Assembly (NCBI GenBank): GCA_002794775.1
Contig: NBAY01000044.1
Coordinates: 124,001-188,000 of the forward strand
Length of the DNA: 64,000 nt
From: Porodaedalea pini
Taxonomy: Eukaryota; Basidiomycota; Agaricomycetes; Hymenochaetales; Hymenochaetaceae
Reading direction: 5' to 3'
The translations under genes were made by a program, and so were the position numbers. Each line of letters starts with the position of its first letter. Within the stretch, counting starts at the first letter, position 1. The notes beneath the pieces were generated by a model. The model was not told the DNA's origin. It searched no databases and saw only the letters and a list, made by a program, of their open reading frames with translations. Below, one piece after another: positions 32,590 through 45,156 of this stretch.

Positions 32590-33279
32590 TGTGGGAAGGA
32601 TCAGGTGTTGTGTCTTTTCCCTTTTTTGTCAATTTCAGTAATGGCGTGTCTTTTTAAGGACAGTTGTGTCGCCTGAGTCGTTTGTGTGTCTGTTTTGGGA
32701 GGACCTCTCTGTATTGGTCATGCCGTCAGTCGGCGGAGTTCGCATTCATTGTGTGTTTCAGGCGATTCTTTTGTGTGCTTCAATTGGGTCCTTTCGGTGG
32801 GTGATTCGTGACAGTGATAGTGTCATTTTCTCGTGGTCGGCGGCCGGTCAATCGGCAAATATTTGTCTTTTAGTCCATTGTTTTCGTATTTCGTGTGTTT
32901 GGTGCTGGTCCATGTCTCTGTTTGGCTGGTTGTGATTTTTGTTTGGTGGTCTTGGCTTGGTGTAGTTATTTTCTTTGGTGTTCACATTCAGTTGAGCATC
33001 TGTGTGTTGTGTGCCTTGTGGTTTCTTTTTATTTGGAGCGGCCTTGTTGTCAAATGCTGGTGTTTGGTGTGTGCCTGGGTTCATTGTGAGTGATCAGCAG
33101 GTTTGTGCTGTATTTGGTGTGGTCTGGATCCGCGGTATAGCCTGGGTGTGCCTTGTGTTCGTCTTGTCGATTTGGTACCAATTCATCGACTATCAAAAAT
33201 CCTCATCCTTTTTGGCTGGTTGTTTTTCGTCATGTGCGTTCTCGAGTGGGAACCATTATACCTTCCTCCATTACTGGGT

Positions 33280-36200
33280 GGATTAGTTCTAGTACCTGGT
33301 CATTGATGTCTATATCCATGAGCCAAGCCTTGCAGTGTGTGAGGAATGGTTGGCTGAGTAAGATGTTGAACGGCGCCGGGTGTACGACTTGTGCTTGCAT
33401 GAGTACCGAGAATCCTCCGAGTCCTATCCTGAGTCATGGTATTAGTCCGAGCAATTAGGACCTAGACGCATCTGCAGTTTCAATAGTGATTCATTCGTTA
33501 TTCAGAGTCGGCGATCCTAGATGTTTCCACACGTCTTGCAATAGTCCGATAAACAAAGCTCCGGTGTCAAGTAGTCCTTCTACCTCGAGCTTTCCGTCCA
33601 GCCATACATCGATGACTCAAATTGGTACAGTTGCTGGTGCGACTGGTTCTCTTTCCGTTGTCTCATCTGGCGATCCTGGCCTGGGTCCTACTGAGTACAT
33701 GGCCGTGCCTTCATCTTCAAGGTTTATTGGACTTTGCTTTGCCATCATCATGTCCTTGCACTTTCGTCTGACTTCTGGCGAAGTTGCCAACAGTTCCCGA
33801 CCTGATACTGACACCATGGAGTCCAAGAATCGGTGAAACACTGCATCGACCATTGCAGGGTCGTTTGCTGGTGCATTGTATTTGAATTGAGGCCTCTGTA
33901 TGTCTATTGTAGGATTGGGACGTGCGGGCTTTGGTTCCATCCTTTCCCGTGGTGGTGCCACATGGACTTCTGTAGGCTTGCTAGGTGGAATAGAGTCGGG
34001 TACCAATTCTCCGATTGTTTTGGGCTCGGCCAATTCCTTCTCCTTTCCCTTGTCTGTTTCAGTTTCCAGTATGCCTGAGTCCATAGCTGGTTCGCATCCC
34101 TCTTGTTCTTTCATTTGTTTCATCGTGCGCTTGGGTGAGGGAGGGTTGACCTTTCCTATATTTGCCAGTCTTGCCGATTGTCTCTGCTGCCCATGAGAAC
34201 TGCCGGTATCGTCAAACCGAACCTTCTTTCCTCCCCCCATGTATTCGTCCTGAATTTCTTTGATATGGGCTTCCTCCTTACACAGCTGGGTCAGCGTATA
34301 CATACTTGGTCCCGATATGGCAGGATAGTACGTATCAAACAAGTTCGCCATTTGGTGCGGTGGTGGATCTTGTAGTGCTGTCATATCAACTGGAAGAGTC
34401 GTACCAGGAGGGACTTCGTTTGGGTGGTCTTGGTAGTACAAGTTCATTTGATCCAGTAGAGAAGAGCCTTGAGGTCCCGGCGGTAGTCGTGTTCCTCCTG
34501 GCATCACAACGAATCCTTGTGCATCCAAGGCCAATAGTCGCCAGTTCAGTAACGTGTCCCTGATCGTACAGTCCCTGAATAGGTGTGCAGTGCTGTGGCA
34601 CATGGCACACATTTGGGGTCCTGTATTCCTTACCTGCATATTTCTGGCTGGGGGTGGGCCTCTCGGCAGTGCCCTGTACTCTTTGCGGGGTTGTCCATAA
34701 TCATCAGGTCATTGGTAGTCCCTTGGTTTGTTAGGGCCATATGGCCGATCTCGAGTGTACCGATCCTCATAGTCTTGTCTTTGGTACTCCTCCTTCCTTT
34801 CGCCCCAGAGATCCCTTATTTCAGCTTGTAAGTCTGATACCATGCGTGTGAGAAGGCTTAGTTCTGAGTCCTCTCATTTGATGGGAGTTGGTGCATATGG
34901 TCCAGATGCTGCAGTGACGTGTTGCTGAGTAAAGTATGGAGGAGCTGCAGGTATCCCAAATGTTCCATACTGCGGTACTGCATAACCTTGCTGTGCACCA
35001 GGGCCAGTTACTAGGACTCCTCCTGCTATAAGTTGGTCGAGTTCGTTGTATAGTACCGGTATATCTCAAGGGATTCCAGCTGGGTGTCGAAAGTCAACCA
35101 ACTGAAGCTGTTGTTTGAGATGCTGATTGGTGAGCTGATTCAGGCCTTCTCGATAGAACCGTTTTTGGTCTAACTCCAAAATGACTCCTTCTTGAACCAG
35201 GTATGATGTAATACGCATGAAGCTTCGATGATATTCTCCCAGGGCAGCCGTGCTCATCAGAACTTTGTTGGAGTTCTCAGCGACAAAGTTGATTAGATCT
35301 CTGTATGTGTATCTTATCGTTGCCGCCGGATAGAAGCCCAGGGCAGCTGTTTTGAATGACGCGAAATTGTTTTGTCATGCCTGTGGGAGAGTTGACCATA
35401 GTAATTTCTCGCGTACCAGTGCATAGTAATGTGCCCAATTGATTTTCTGTAGATTGGTGATCCCTGCATTTGACCCTAAGATGTTAACCTCTTCAAAGAA
35501 TCGTGGGATCCCTTCTGGTTCTACATTGGCATTCATTGCTGGTGCTCGTTTGTTGTGTCTGTTTGGCATTGTTGCTCCTGGAACCAGAGGATTTGGTCTG
35601 GTGATTGGGAGATTTCTGGACTCGGCGAGGTCCGGGAGAGGATTTGCTACGTTGGGTATGGGTTGTGTCGGTTGTGCCATTGGTGGGGCTTGTGAAGGTC
35701 CTTGGCTCGATCCTTGTGTGGTAGAATTAGCCATGACTGCTCTGACTATTGGTGGCGCCACAATATGGGAATTTGGCAGTGCCGGTGTAGGTGTTCTTGG
35801 GGGTGGAGTTGGTGTTCTTCTTGGTTGTTCTGGGGTAGAAGGGCACATTTCTGGGTATGGGTCAGTAATTCTTGATATCGCAACAGGCACCGTTCCTTCT
35901 GGAGTTGGTGGCGGTGCTGGTGGAGGTAGGTCCTCCTCCGATGTCTCGGACCGAGTTTGTGGTGATCCTGGGGTTGGTTGTTCTTCTTGGTCGGGGGTAG
36001 GATTCTCAGGTTCCAAGTCTTGTTTTGTTGGTCCTTCTATTGGTCCTCCTGTCTGAACAAGAGGTTCGTCGAGTCGTGTTCTGATGGCTTGCCTGTTCCA
36101 AATGAGTGGTGATCCTGGCCTTTGGGGTGACAACAATCCTAGTGACTGGTTTCGATACGGTGTTGCCGATTCTTGTGGTCCTGGCGATACTAATTTCCTG

Positions 36201-36732
36201 ACTACTTCTTTGGATCTGGAGCAACTTTGTTCCCTTGTTGGACTCCTGTATCCTTCGAGGCCTGGGTTCCTTTCCTCACTTTTGGGTGTTCCCCTGGGTC
36301 TTCATATCTGCTGACCAAGTGGTGTACTGGCGATGCTGAAATGAGACCTGTTGCTGGTTATGAAACTTCCTGGGATATGAAGTGATATCGGTGTTTTGAT
36401 GAGATCAGGTAGGATCCTTCTAGGTTCGACTGATCGTCCTCATTCCTGTGTGGGTTTTGGTTCGGTTACTGAGGGTGGCTGTTGTTGTTCGGTGTCCTGA
36501 AGTGTGTTTTCTGGGTCGGCGATTCCAGATTGGTGAAAGGGTGACGACAACGCTTCTCTGGAGCATGTAAGATTCGAGGGGTGGCTGTGGTTGGTGGATG
36601 TCCTCTTGGTCTTCCTCGGCCTCGTCCTCTGGGTGGTGGTGGTGGGTTGCTTGGTTCTTCCTGAACCTTTGCTTGTATGCGTGTAGAGTGCCAAGGAGCT
36701 TCAGACGTCGACCTGATACTTAGGCGAGGCAC
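33280..36732 (-). pseudogene. Element B gag and protease remnant
   Basis: The sequence is homologous to element A gag: the Pro-rich start near 36,732, a Gag body at 36,136-35,375, the zinc knuckle CAMCHSTAHLFRDC in the frame 34,639-33,617, and a decayed protease (GLLDTGALFIGL) to about 33,280. The frame is broken by single-base shifts and TGA codons, several at former CGA. The gag-protease boundary carries the same in-frame TGA (33,617) as element A. Confidence 0.8.
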
Positions 36733-36760
36733 CTTGTCCCCCTTGCGGTGGGCTCCAATG

Positions 36761-37612
36761 TGTAGGGGTGCAGACTCTTCTAATCCGAAGGGCGATTCGG
36801 GCTACGGCTCGTGATCGACCTAAGGGGGACTGCGGTGACTCGGTATACCGAGAGGGACAACCTAAGTAGAGCGAGGTTTGAGATATGAAGACTTGGCGAT
36901 ACGGATACCTGCAGGATTCCGGTTGGACCAAGACTTGGGCAGGTAGGATCGGCACTTGTGGCAGCGGCTGAGGGCATTTGGTGATTGGGTGACGGAGTTC
37001 TGAGAGTTGGTGACAGAGTTGGTGTATACTGTTTTCAGAACGAGAGTTGGGCGAGTAGTGCATAGTAATGCATGTAGTAGATTGCGGTCTAGAGGTGGAG
37101 AGGGGACTGTCTGTCTCTGTACTGTTGCTCCTCTGTCTCTATCTCTCTCTGTCTCCGTGTCTCCGTCTCTGTCTACAAACTACTGCGAATTTATACTAAA
37201 CTGAAGCAGAGAAAGCAGTGCGAGACTCGGCCGAGTCCGTGTGAACAGATGTGAAGGTGAGTTGGCAATCGGCCTGTGCACATCACGCAGCCGATTGTTG
37301 TGGAGTGATGTTGTAGTGCCCAACCTGCTCTCTCGTCTCCCACCACTGCACACCTGTATCCCACATCCTTGTCCTACTTGCCTAAATCCTTCCACCTGTG
37401 CCCATGAGAGTCGGTCGTCCATGTGCTGATCGAGTTCGTACGACATCCGTCCGTCTGATCGTGTCCATACCAAGAATTAATAATAAAGAGTCGGCCGCCG
37501 ATTACGAATGAATAAATGGTAATGTTTGGCGGCCGGTAAAGGGAGTCAAAGGAGTAGTGTAAGTGAAGGGAGAAAGACTCGGCCGGCGCGTAGGCAATGG
37601 TTAATCGCTACA
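36761..37612 (-). repeat. Element B right LTR (5' LTR)
   Basis: This 852-bp copy runs from TGTAGGGGTG to TAATCGCTACA. It is preceded on the plus strand by the same GCGGTGGGCTCCAATG found next to the right LTR of element A. Segment Y of unit 4 begins immediately after it. Confidence 0.92.
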
Positions 37613-39270
37613 CCGTGCCAATGACCAGACCCCTCAGCTTCATGACCCTGAACGAAGCACCCAGGCGGTGAAGTGTGTGCGTGTTCTGTTTGAGTGCCCG
37701 AGAAGAGAAAGGGAGAGCGCAGGCACGCTTCATACGAGACAAACTCGGAAATGGCGGCGTTAGAGCAGGACTTACTTCGTAACTCGTTCAGTGAACAGGT
37801 CATGTCCAATTCCAATTACAACGTCTATGCCAATGGTTTTGTCCGGGCCCTGGTTATCCCTTGCTAGCCGGACGAGGAGATCATTTAACGGCACGAGACG
37901 TGAGCAAAGCGAACGGAGAAAGAAACTGCGATGCGACCAAGGCGGAAGATAGAATCGGCAAATCAACCCTTGACGTCGTCGAGGCTCGGTGACGAACTGC
38001 TTTGAATGGACAATGATTTCAGTGTGATCACTCCCAGGGAATGAGATGAAATGAACTAACAGCGTGACTGTACATACGGAAGTGCAAGTAGGAGAGCGGC
38101 TTCACCATGTTCGCTGACTAACTCGCATGAACCGCAAAGCTAATTGCTGAACTTGTCGCGGAGGCAGTTCAGAATCGCTGTAAAAGCCAGACGAGTATGT
38201 TCAGGAACAAGATGCCTGCGACGGTGGTGATGACGCTTTGTGCGCGAGCCAGATGTCCGCTGAAAGCACGATCTGTCAACGCACAAGGACTCATATGGAT
38301 GAACGACGTATCGATCGCAGTTCACCCTGAGGGCCTACTGATTGTAGACGACGTAGCAGAAAGACTGCTGCGAAGTCGGATGAGTCGAACATCAAGAACA
38401 AGATTCGAAGGAAACACACGAAAGAACGAGACGCACCCCGTCGACAGCCTCTTCCACCGCCTCCATATTTTTTTACATCAAATCCGGGAGAACGCTTTTT
38501 CAGCACGATTCCTTTGCTCGAGCTCGATACGGCAGCCATTTAAGCGTACAGCTCTGGTCACGCATCTGGGCAAGTGTCGAAGGAGCGTCGGCATGTACCA
38601 CCGTGCACGATTTCGTCGCGACATGCTAGAGGCAGCCACGAAAGGCGCATACAGCGTAAGTGCGATATTTCGATCTGAAATCATTTACAGTCGGTGACTG
38701 GTAAACAGAGAGTAAGATGGAGCGGGGCTCGCCTGGTTCACGATACGTTTTCGAGCTCCGAGCCCGACGCGCTTGAAGACGCTCAGCCCAGTGCTACGTG
38801 ACAGGCCGTTCTCTTCACATCCACTCAGCAGGGCCAACGATGAGGGCGCAGAGAGGCTGATAAAGCGATGCGGGAACGAAGTCGTATACGTCTTTAAAGT
38901 TGTACCAGTGCTCATACCATCTAGTTTTGCCTCTTGGTGAGGATCAGTGATGGTCCATGAGCGAGGCGCGGAAGCCGATTTGAATGAATATTAATGCTCT
39001 GATCGGACTTTGCCGCGCTGGTGGACGACCTAAGCCACTCATACTGTACATGTCCTTCACTTCTCGCGAAAGATGCTAAAACAAACTTCTAAAGAGGTCA
39101 TATATGTCTTTACAGCACTTTTCGTCCTAAGGATCATCAACCAATGTTCTGTGTCGAGTACACGCTATTCTCCGAAACTCTCCCCGTTCCCTCGATCGCC
39201 GAAACTTTCCTTTCCTCCTGTACATCCCCGTGCATACTCGCCGCCTCGTTGTTCGTAAAAGCACGGCTTG
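37613..39270. repeat. Segment Y, copy 4, possibly containing a broken gene
   Basis: It matches 43,083-44,700 throughout, with most differences at CpG. Minus-strand blocks such as RNIALTLYAPFVAASSMS and SVITTVAGILFLNILVWLLQ (membrane-like) are shared by the two copies, and a long plus-strand frame also exists at 38,197-38,697. I could not decide which strand is coding and do not recognise a protein. In the minus frame a TGA near 38,329 corresponds to CGA in copy 5. Confidence 0.5.
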
Positions 39271-39714
39271 CTCTGTTCGAATAGATAGCTTTCTTTGCAG
39301 GTCGGCTCCTTCGTGACGCTCAACCTTTGGGGCTACTTTCCTGCGTATATCTTTCATTTTGGCTTGGCTTCTGCACGTACCATATTGCAACCGACAAAGT
39401 AGCTCTTATTATCCTCCTTTGCTTCACGTTAGAGACAGAGTTTTCAATAAATAATGCTCAAATTACAGCACAGCAGCCGCAACATATATGTATGATTGGG
39501 TATGGTTTAAAAAGGAATCCAGAAAACGGCAATAAAACGGGTCTAGGAAACGAGACAGCCACAATTTGCTAATAAATAGTATCAAATCCCAAAAACAAAC
39601 GTCATATCGCCCATCCCTTTAATTTCCTTCGAGACCTGTCATCCGCCTACGTATCAATATGAGATGTCTGGATGGGCAGATAGGACGGAACAGAACCTAC
39701 GATATTACCCAGAA

Positions 39715-41310
39715 CTAAGCGAACTCCATCTCGCTCACCGACCTGGAACTCATCCTGTAACTTGTCCCTTCATTGAGTCCCTGCTCCCCCGCCTCCTTCA
39801 AGTTGATCAGCATCCGACTTCCAAGGACACAGAGGAAAGAAGGGCTTCCTAAGCAGTTTAGGACATTCGACAAGAACTCATTCCATACTTGTAGCTTGAG
39901 TTCTATAATGTTGAATACGGAGCAGACAACAGCACTGAACAAAGTTGTCAGCTGACTGCTACGAAAGAAACACGCAAACTCACAGAATGAAATAAATCAA
40001 TTGATCCTCGACAAGGACTTTGACAAGTTTGAATCCCTTGAACCCAGCCGACATTCTCCAGAACTCGGCTGCCTTGTAGAGGGCTAAGGTCATGAGTACG
40101 AGTCCGTACGCCATCGGATAAATCCTATTTTTATTGAGCAATGATGCGGCTCATACAACCTTATATCACTCACCAGTCCACGAGCCCCCATCGCCACGGG
40201 GGAACGTGGTTTGAACCACAAGCTGTGACACCTTTGGCAAGGCCTCCGACGGCAACTAAATGTGAACTTAGTTACTGCACCACTGGCTAAACACGATGCT
40301 TACCGTCTTCAGCTAAAGTAATATAAATGAAGATCCCGAACTTGAAAGCCGCCTCCAATCCAAGCAGTGCTTTGAGGCATATCGATAGTCTTCTGTCTGC
40401 AAAGCAATGAGTCGCAGCTTTATCAAGTTCTGCCATACTCGCCTCGGGAATAAAGTGCGATGACACGAATCATAAGGATGTCTGTATCAATTATAAGTCA
40501 ATTGAAAAACCATTCTATTTCGTCACTTACAGTCAATCAAGATGACAGTAATCCAGTCTAAATTCGCAGTCAGAGAAGCACCTTGCACGACCAAGTGTGA
40601 ACGACTCACTGGCAATATCCTTAGTCCATAGAGCAAAGTTACCTGAGAGATGTCAATGATTTCGACTCAGCCTCGAGACTTAGCAGCTCACATCTATAAA
40701 TGCTGTCAATGTTTGCTTTGCAGGAATAAAACTGCGAAACGTACAATGGAAGATCTGCTCTGTACGAGTTCACTTCGATGGTGGTTAATAGAGGACCTTT
40801 CGAAGACAGAACCACATGATAAATGTTGCTCACAAAAGAGTAATGAGACCGCACCCAGGAGTCCGATATATCGAATCTGATAATGTCTTAGCCATCTAGT
40901 CAATGACTTGCTAGCCAGAATGTTACACACCGCAAAATAAACAATATTCACGGTTTTCCGTGGTATTTTCTTCAGTTTATTCGACATAAGCACTGCTGCA
41001 TAACAGCTCGAGGCGGATCGACTGCAATACATACCCAGAAATATTTGACCTGGAAGAAATAGTATGTCATTCGCTTGCACAGAAAGATGGGGGGAACGCA
41101 GCTTTACTTCTTTATCCATTGTAGTGACTTAGATAACCATGAGCTTTGCTGAACCAATCTTGAGCAAGATGCATTGCACGTACTGGTGTCATAGATCAGA
41201 AGAGTGACAATTGCTACTTGAAAATACTGCGCAACAGTTATGTCTGAAACCCAGACTGGCACCTGGCTAGGATCGATAGGCTCGACATTGGATCGAAGAG
41301 AGAGCGCCAT
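39715..41310 (-). CDS. DUF6533-family membrane protein, copy 4
   Basis: The 11-exon structure equals that of copy 5 (298 codons by homology), from MALSLRSNVEPIDPSQVPV to the stop at 39,715. The signature splits across exons: YDT, ITTMDKE, the microexon VKYFW, KIPRKTVNIVYFA, then IRYIGLLGAVSLLF. Later membrane segments include WITVILIDYILMIRVIALYS and MAYGLVLMTLALYKAAEFW. The C-terminus (GSRMLINLKEAGEQGL...EMEFA) is conserved. All borders are GT-AG except the intron after ...ALYSRG, whose donor is GCGAGT instead of GTGAGT, giving a GC-AG intron. The reading frame is otherwise intact. Function is unknown. Confidence 0.82.
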
Positions 41311-41329
41311 TATGGTAAGTAAGATTGCT

Positions 41330-43082
41330 TTGGTTTGGGATGACCAGAGGTAGCTTTGAACGCGAAAACTTCTTGTTCAAAGGTGCATACGACTATCATA
41401 TATACTGGATCGAAGAGAGTGAGCCATGCGATAAGTAAGACCGCTTCAAATATTCACGATGTCTGGTGGGAGGCTTAGACGGGGGTTGTCTCAACTAAGC
41501 ATTTCGGAATACGTCTTTATATGCTTTGACCTGAGAGATCGCACGCCGAAACAGATGGGAGTCAGATGCATTGCTCATCTGACGAGATTGAAGAAAGTCA
41601 CCAGACGGAAAGGAAGAAAAAGACGGCTATAATGAATGAAAGAAAGGAACGCACTAACCGCTTGTATTCGGATGTCGACGTGTCCATATGCTCGATCATC
41701 TTCTCGTCTGCATTTCCTGATGTGTCGTGGAGAATCTTTGATTAAAATAGTATCTGTTCGTGATGAAATTGGACTTTGGTCGAATCAGTGCCCACACAAG
41801 TCTCGAAATCTCACCAGTGACTGCCTTCCGTGTCTACAACGTTCGGTGACAATATGAGCATTGATATCTTCTTTAGTGCGGTACTAAACAGTGAATCAAC
41901 ACCACTCAATTGATGCGGGTCTCTAATGAACTTTCGGTGAACATGTTTAGACTGGGAACGTGAAAGGGGACTGGAACTGGCATTGGGCATTCTTCCTGAG
42001 ATTTCATCGCAGTAGCGAGATCAATCACAACCGGATTCACTTGTGACGGGCGCCCTTCCTGAAATCAATGGATCATAAGATGGGACAGCTTTGCGTATCG
42101 CACTGGCTCGACAAGTTCCGTGCGGTCTTAGTCTCACCCTGTCTCGACTCAGGAAACCTGATCGTTGGATTGAGCTCTGAGTACTGTACAAGGCAAATTA
42201 GCAAGATGATTTCTGTCCCTCAACTCGCATCACAGGCACGAGGCTTTGCTCGTTGTCTCCATACATTCCTTTGAGTTTGATGCAGATGTTGGCTACGCAC
42301 CAGTCGTTTTAACATGTCGACAGTATTCTTTTGATATCTGAGCATGAATGCTGTGGCGAGACGGCTTATTGGACTTTAGAAGCAAGCTCCCCCACTTCGA
42401 AGTCATATTAGTATCTTCTTCCATTCTCGCTTTGGTCGTCACAGGTCCGAAACCGATTCACATCCTCTGCAGGCCAATCTCGAGCCCACTGCTTTTCTCC
42501 ACAAGCCCCAGTCAAGATCCAGAAAGCGAGCCAAATCGGGCACTTTCGAGGGTCTTGTTCTGAAGGGCTTCTTCATTTATTTTGTCTGTTTTCTGTCTGT
42601 ATGGTCGGACTCCGTAGCGTCACATAACATTGATAAAAATATCAACACTGCATCCTTGCACATCCTCGACTTTCCCGATATCGGGTACAGACTTGACGGA
42701 GAGAGTCAACGAGCGTTTGCGAGCATGAGATATCGTCGACCTAAAGAGGTACTATAGTTATAGCATCGTATGTGATGACGACCATGAGGAAGAGGCGTTG
42801 GAGGCATTCCAGGAGCGTACCTTCGATGAGTAGATCTCGCCATCTCAACTCACCGATCCGATTGGGTGCAGACTCGCCTCCGTCATCCTCGCCAAGTCGC
42901 ATCAACAGTCCGTCTTGATTCATGCTACAACAAGCATACCTAAAACTCCTGCAATAAAACATGCACTGGGCTCAGAATTTAAAAATGAGTGTGCATCGAT
43001 GCACTGACATTCATGCACCCGTAATCCATAGCGTACAAGCCAAACTAGCCTGCTACCACTTCGGTACATCACTACAACCGAG
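41330..43082. repeat. Segment Z, copy 4
   Basis: The sequence is homologous to 980-2,656 and 28,560-30,261. Minus-strand blocks are shorter and more interrupted than in copies 1 and 3. One at 42,962-42,741 (ELRWRDLLIEGTLLECLQRL) matches 2,425-2,147. No complete gene model is supported. Confidence 0.5.
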
Positions 43083-44700
43083 CCAATGACCAGACCCTGC
43101 GGCCTCATGACCCTGAGCGAAGCACCCAGGCGGTGAATTGTGTCCGTGTCCTGTACGTGCACGCGAGAAGAGAAAGCGAGAGCACAGGCACGCTTCATAC
43201 GAGACAAACTCGGAAAGGGCGGCGTCAGAGCAAGACTCGCTTCGTTACTCGTCCAGTGAATAGATCATGTCCAACTCCAATTACGACGTCTATGCCAGTG
43301 GCTTTGTCCGGATCATGGTTATCCCTTGCTAGTCAGACGAAGATATCATTTAACGGCACGAGTCGTGGGTAAGACGAACGGAGAAAGAAACTGCGACGCG
43401 ACCGAGGTGGAAGACAGAATCGGAAATTCAACCCTTGACGTCGTCGAGGTTCGGTGACGAACTGCTTTGTATGGACAATGAATTCAGTATGATCACTCCC
43501 AAGGAATGAGATGAGATGAACTAACAGCGTGACAGTACAAACGGAAGTGCCAGTAGGACAGGAGCTTCGGCGTTTTCGCTGATTAACTCGCATGAACCGC
43601 AAAGCTAATTGCTGAACCCGTCGCGGAGGCAGTTCAGAATCGCTGTAAAAGCCAGACGAGTACGTTCAGGAACAAGATGCCTGCGACGGTGGTGATGACG
43701 CTTTGCGTGCGAGTCAGATGTCCGCTGAAAGCATGATCTGTCAACGCACAAGCCCTCACATGGATGAACGACGTATCGATCGCAGTTCGGCCTGAGGGCC
43801 TACTAGTTGTAGACGACGTAGCAGAAAGACTGCTGCGAAGTCGGATGAGTCGAACATCAAGAACAAGATTCAAAGAAAACACACGAAAGAACGAGACGCA
43901 TCCCACCGACAGCCTCTTCCACTGCCTTCATATTTTTCTAAGTCAAATCCGGAAGATTCCCCGCCGACACACACTCTCCCGACACGATTTCTTTGCTCGA
44001 GGTCTATACGGTAGCCATTTGAGCGAAGTGCAGCTCTGGTCACGCATCTGGGAAAGTGTCGAAGGAGTGCCGACATGTACCACCGTGCACGATTTCGTCG
44101 CGACGTGCTAGAGGCAGCCACGAAAGGCGCACACAGCGTAAGTGCGATATTTCGATCTGAAATCATCTACAGTAGGCAGCTGGCAAACGAAAAGTAAGAT
44201 GCAGCGGGCTCACCTTGTTCACGATAAACTCTTCGAGCTCCGAGCCAGACGCACTTGAAGGAGCTCAGCCCAATGCTACGTGGCAGGCCGTCCACTTCAC
44301 GTCCACACAACAGGACTGACAGTGAGGGCACAGAGCACATTGATAAGGTGAGGCGAGAACGAAGCCATCAATGCTCATATGCCTCTTGGTGAGGATCGTT
44401 GGTGGTCCATGAGCGGAGGCCAGTTTCAACGAAGGCTCCCAATCGGAATTTGCCGCGTTGGTAGACTACCTCCGTCATCTGCGAAACTCACACTGTACAT
44501 GTCCTTCACTTCTCACTCCGGCTGAAAACGAGCTTCTAAAGAGGTCATATATGTCTTTACAGCACCTTTCGTCCTAAGGATCATCGGCCAATTTTCGTGT
44601 CGAGTACACGCTAATCTCCGAAACTCTCCCCGTTCCCTCGATCGCCGAAACAATTCCTCCTGTACATCCTCGTGCATTCTCGCCGCCTCGTTGTTCGTAA
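43083..44700. repeat. Segment Y, copy 5
   Basis: It matches segment Y at 37,613-39,270 with an offset of about 5.47 kb. The minus-strand frame at 43,906-43,634 (SSLSATSSTTSRPSGR...SVITTVAGILFLNVLVWLL) is uninterrupted here, so this copy is the better one for defining any gene. Confidence 0.5.
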
Positions 44701-45156
44701 AAGCATGGTTCACTGTGTTCGAATCGAGGGCTTTCTTCGCAGGTTGGCTCCTTCGTGACGCTCAACCTTTGGGGCTACTTTCCTGCGTATATCTTTCATT
44801 TTGGCTTGACTTCTGCGCGTACCATCTTGCAACCAACAAAGTAACTCTTATTATCCCCCTTTGCCTCCAGGTCAAAGCCGAGTTTTCAATAAATAATGCT
44901 CTAATTACAGCACAGCAGCCACAACATATATGTATGATTGGGTATGGTTTAAAAAGGAATCCAGAAAACAGCAATAAAACAAGTCTAGGAAACGGGACAG
45001 CCACAACTTGCTAATAAATAAGATCAAATCCCAAAAACATAGGTCATATCGCCCATCCCTTTAATTTCCTTCGAGACCTGTCATCCGCCTACGTATCAAT
45101 ATGAGATGTCTGGATGGGAAGATCGGACGGAACAGAACCTACGATATTTCCCAGAA

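Larger units (their letters stand above)
30262..37612 (-). mobile_element. Element B: deletion derivative of the element A family
   Basis: LTRs of the element A type bound it: 30,262-31,102 plus 32,189-32,196, and 36,761-37,612. The interior keeps gag, the protease region and the two ends of the third gene, but lacks RT, RNase H, integrase and the Zn2Cys6-type gene. Aligned to A, about 1.35 kb is missing between A positions 3,926 and 5,275, and about 6.05 kb between roughly 5,880 and 11,930. The flanks CCAT (left) and CCGT (right) may be a decayed 4-bp target duplication. The surrounding unit sequence is otherwise continuous across the insertion. Confidence 0.88.

Noticed and set aside
38197..38697. 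166-codon plus-strand frame in segment Y as a gene
   Set aside because: The equivalent frame in copy 5 is interrupted, no domain is recognisable, and the minus strand has competing conserved blocks.
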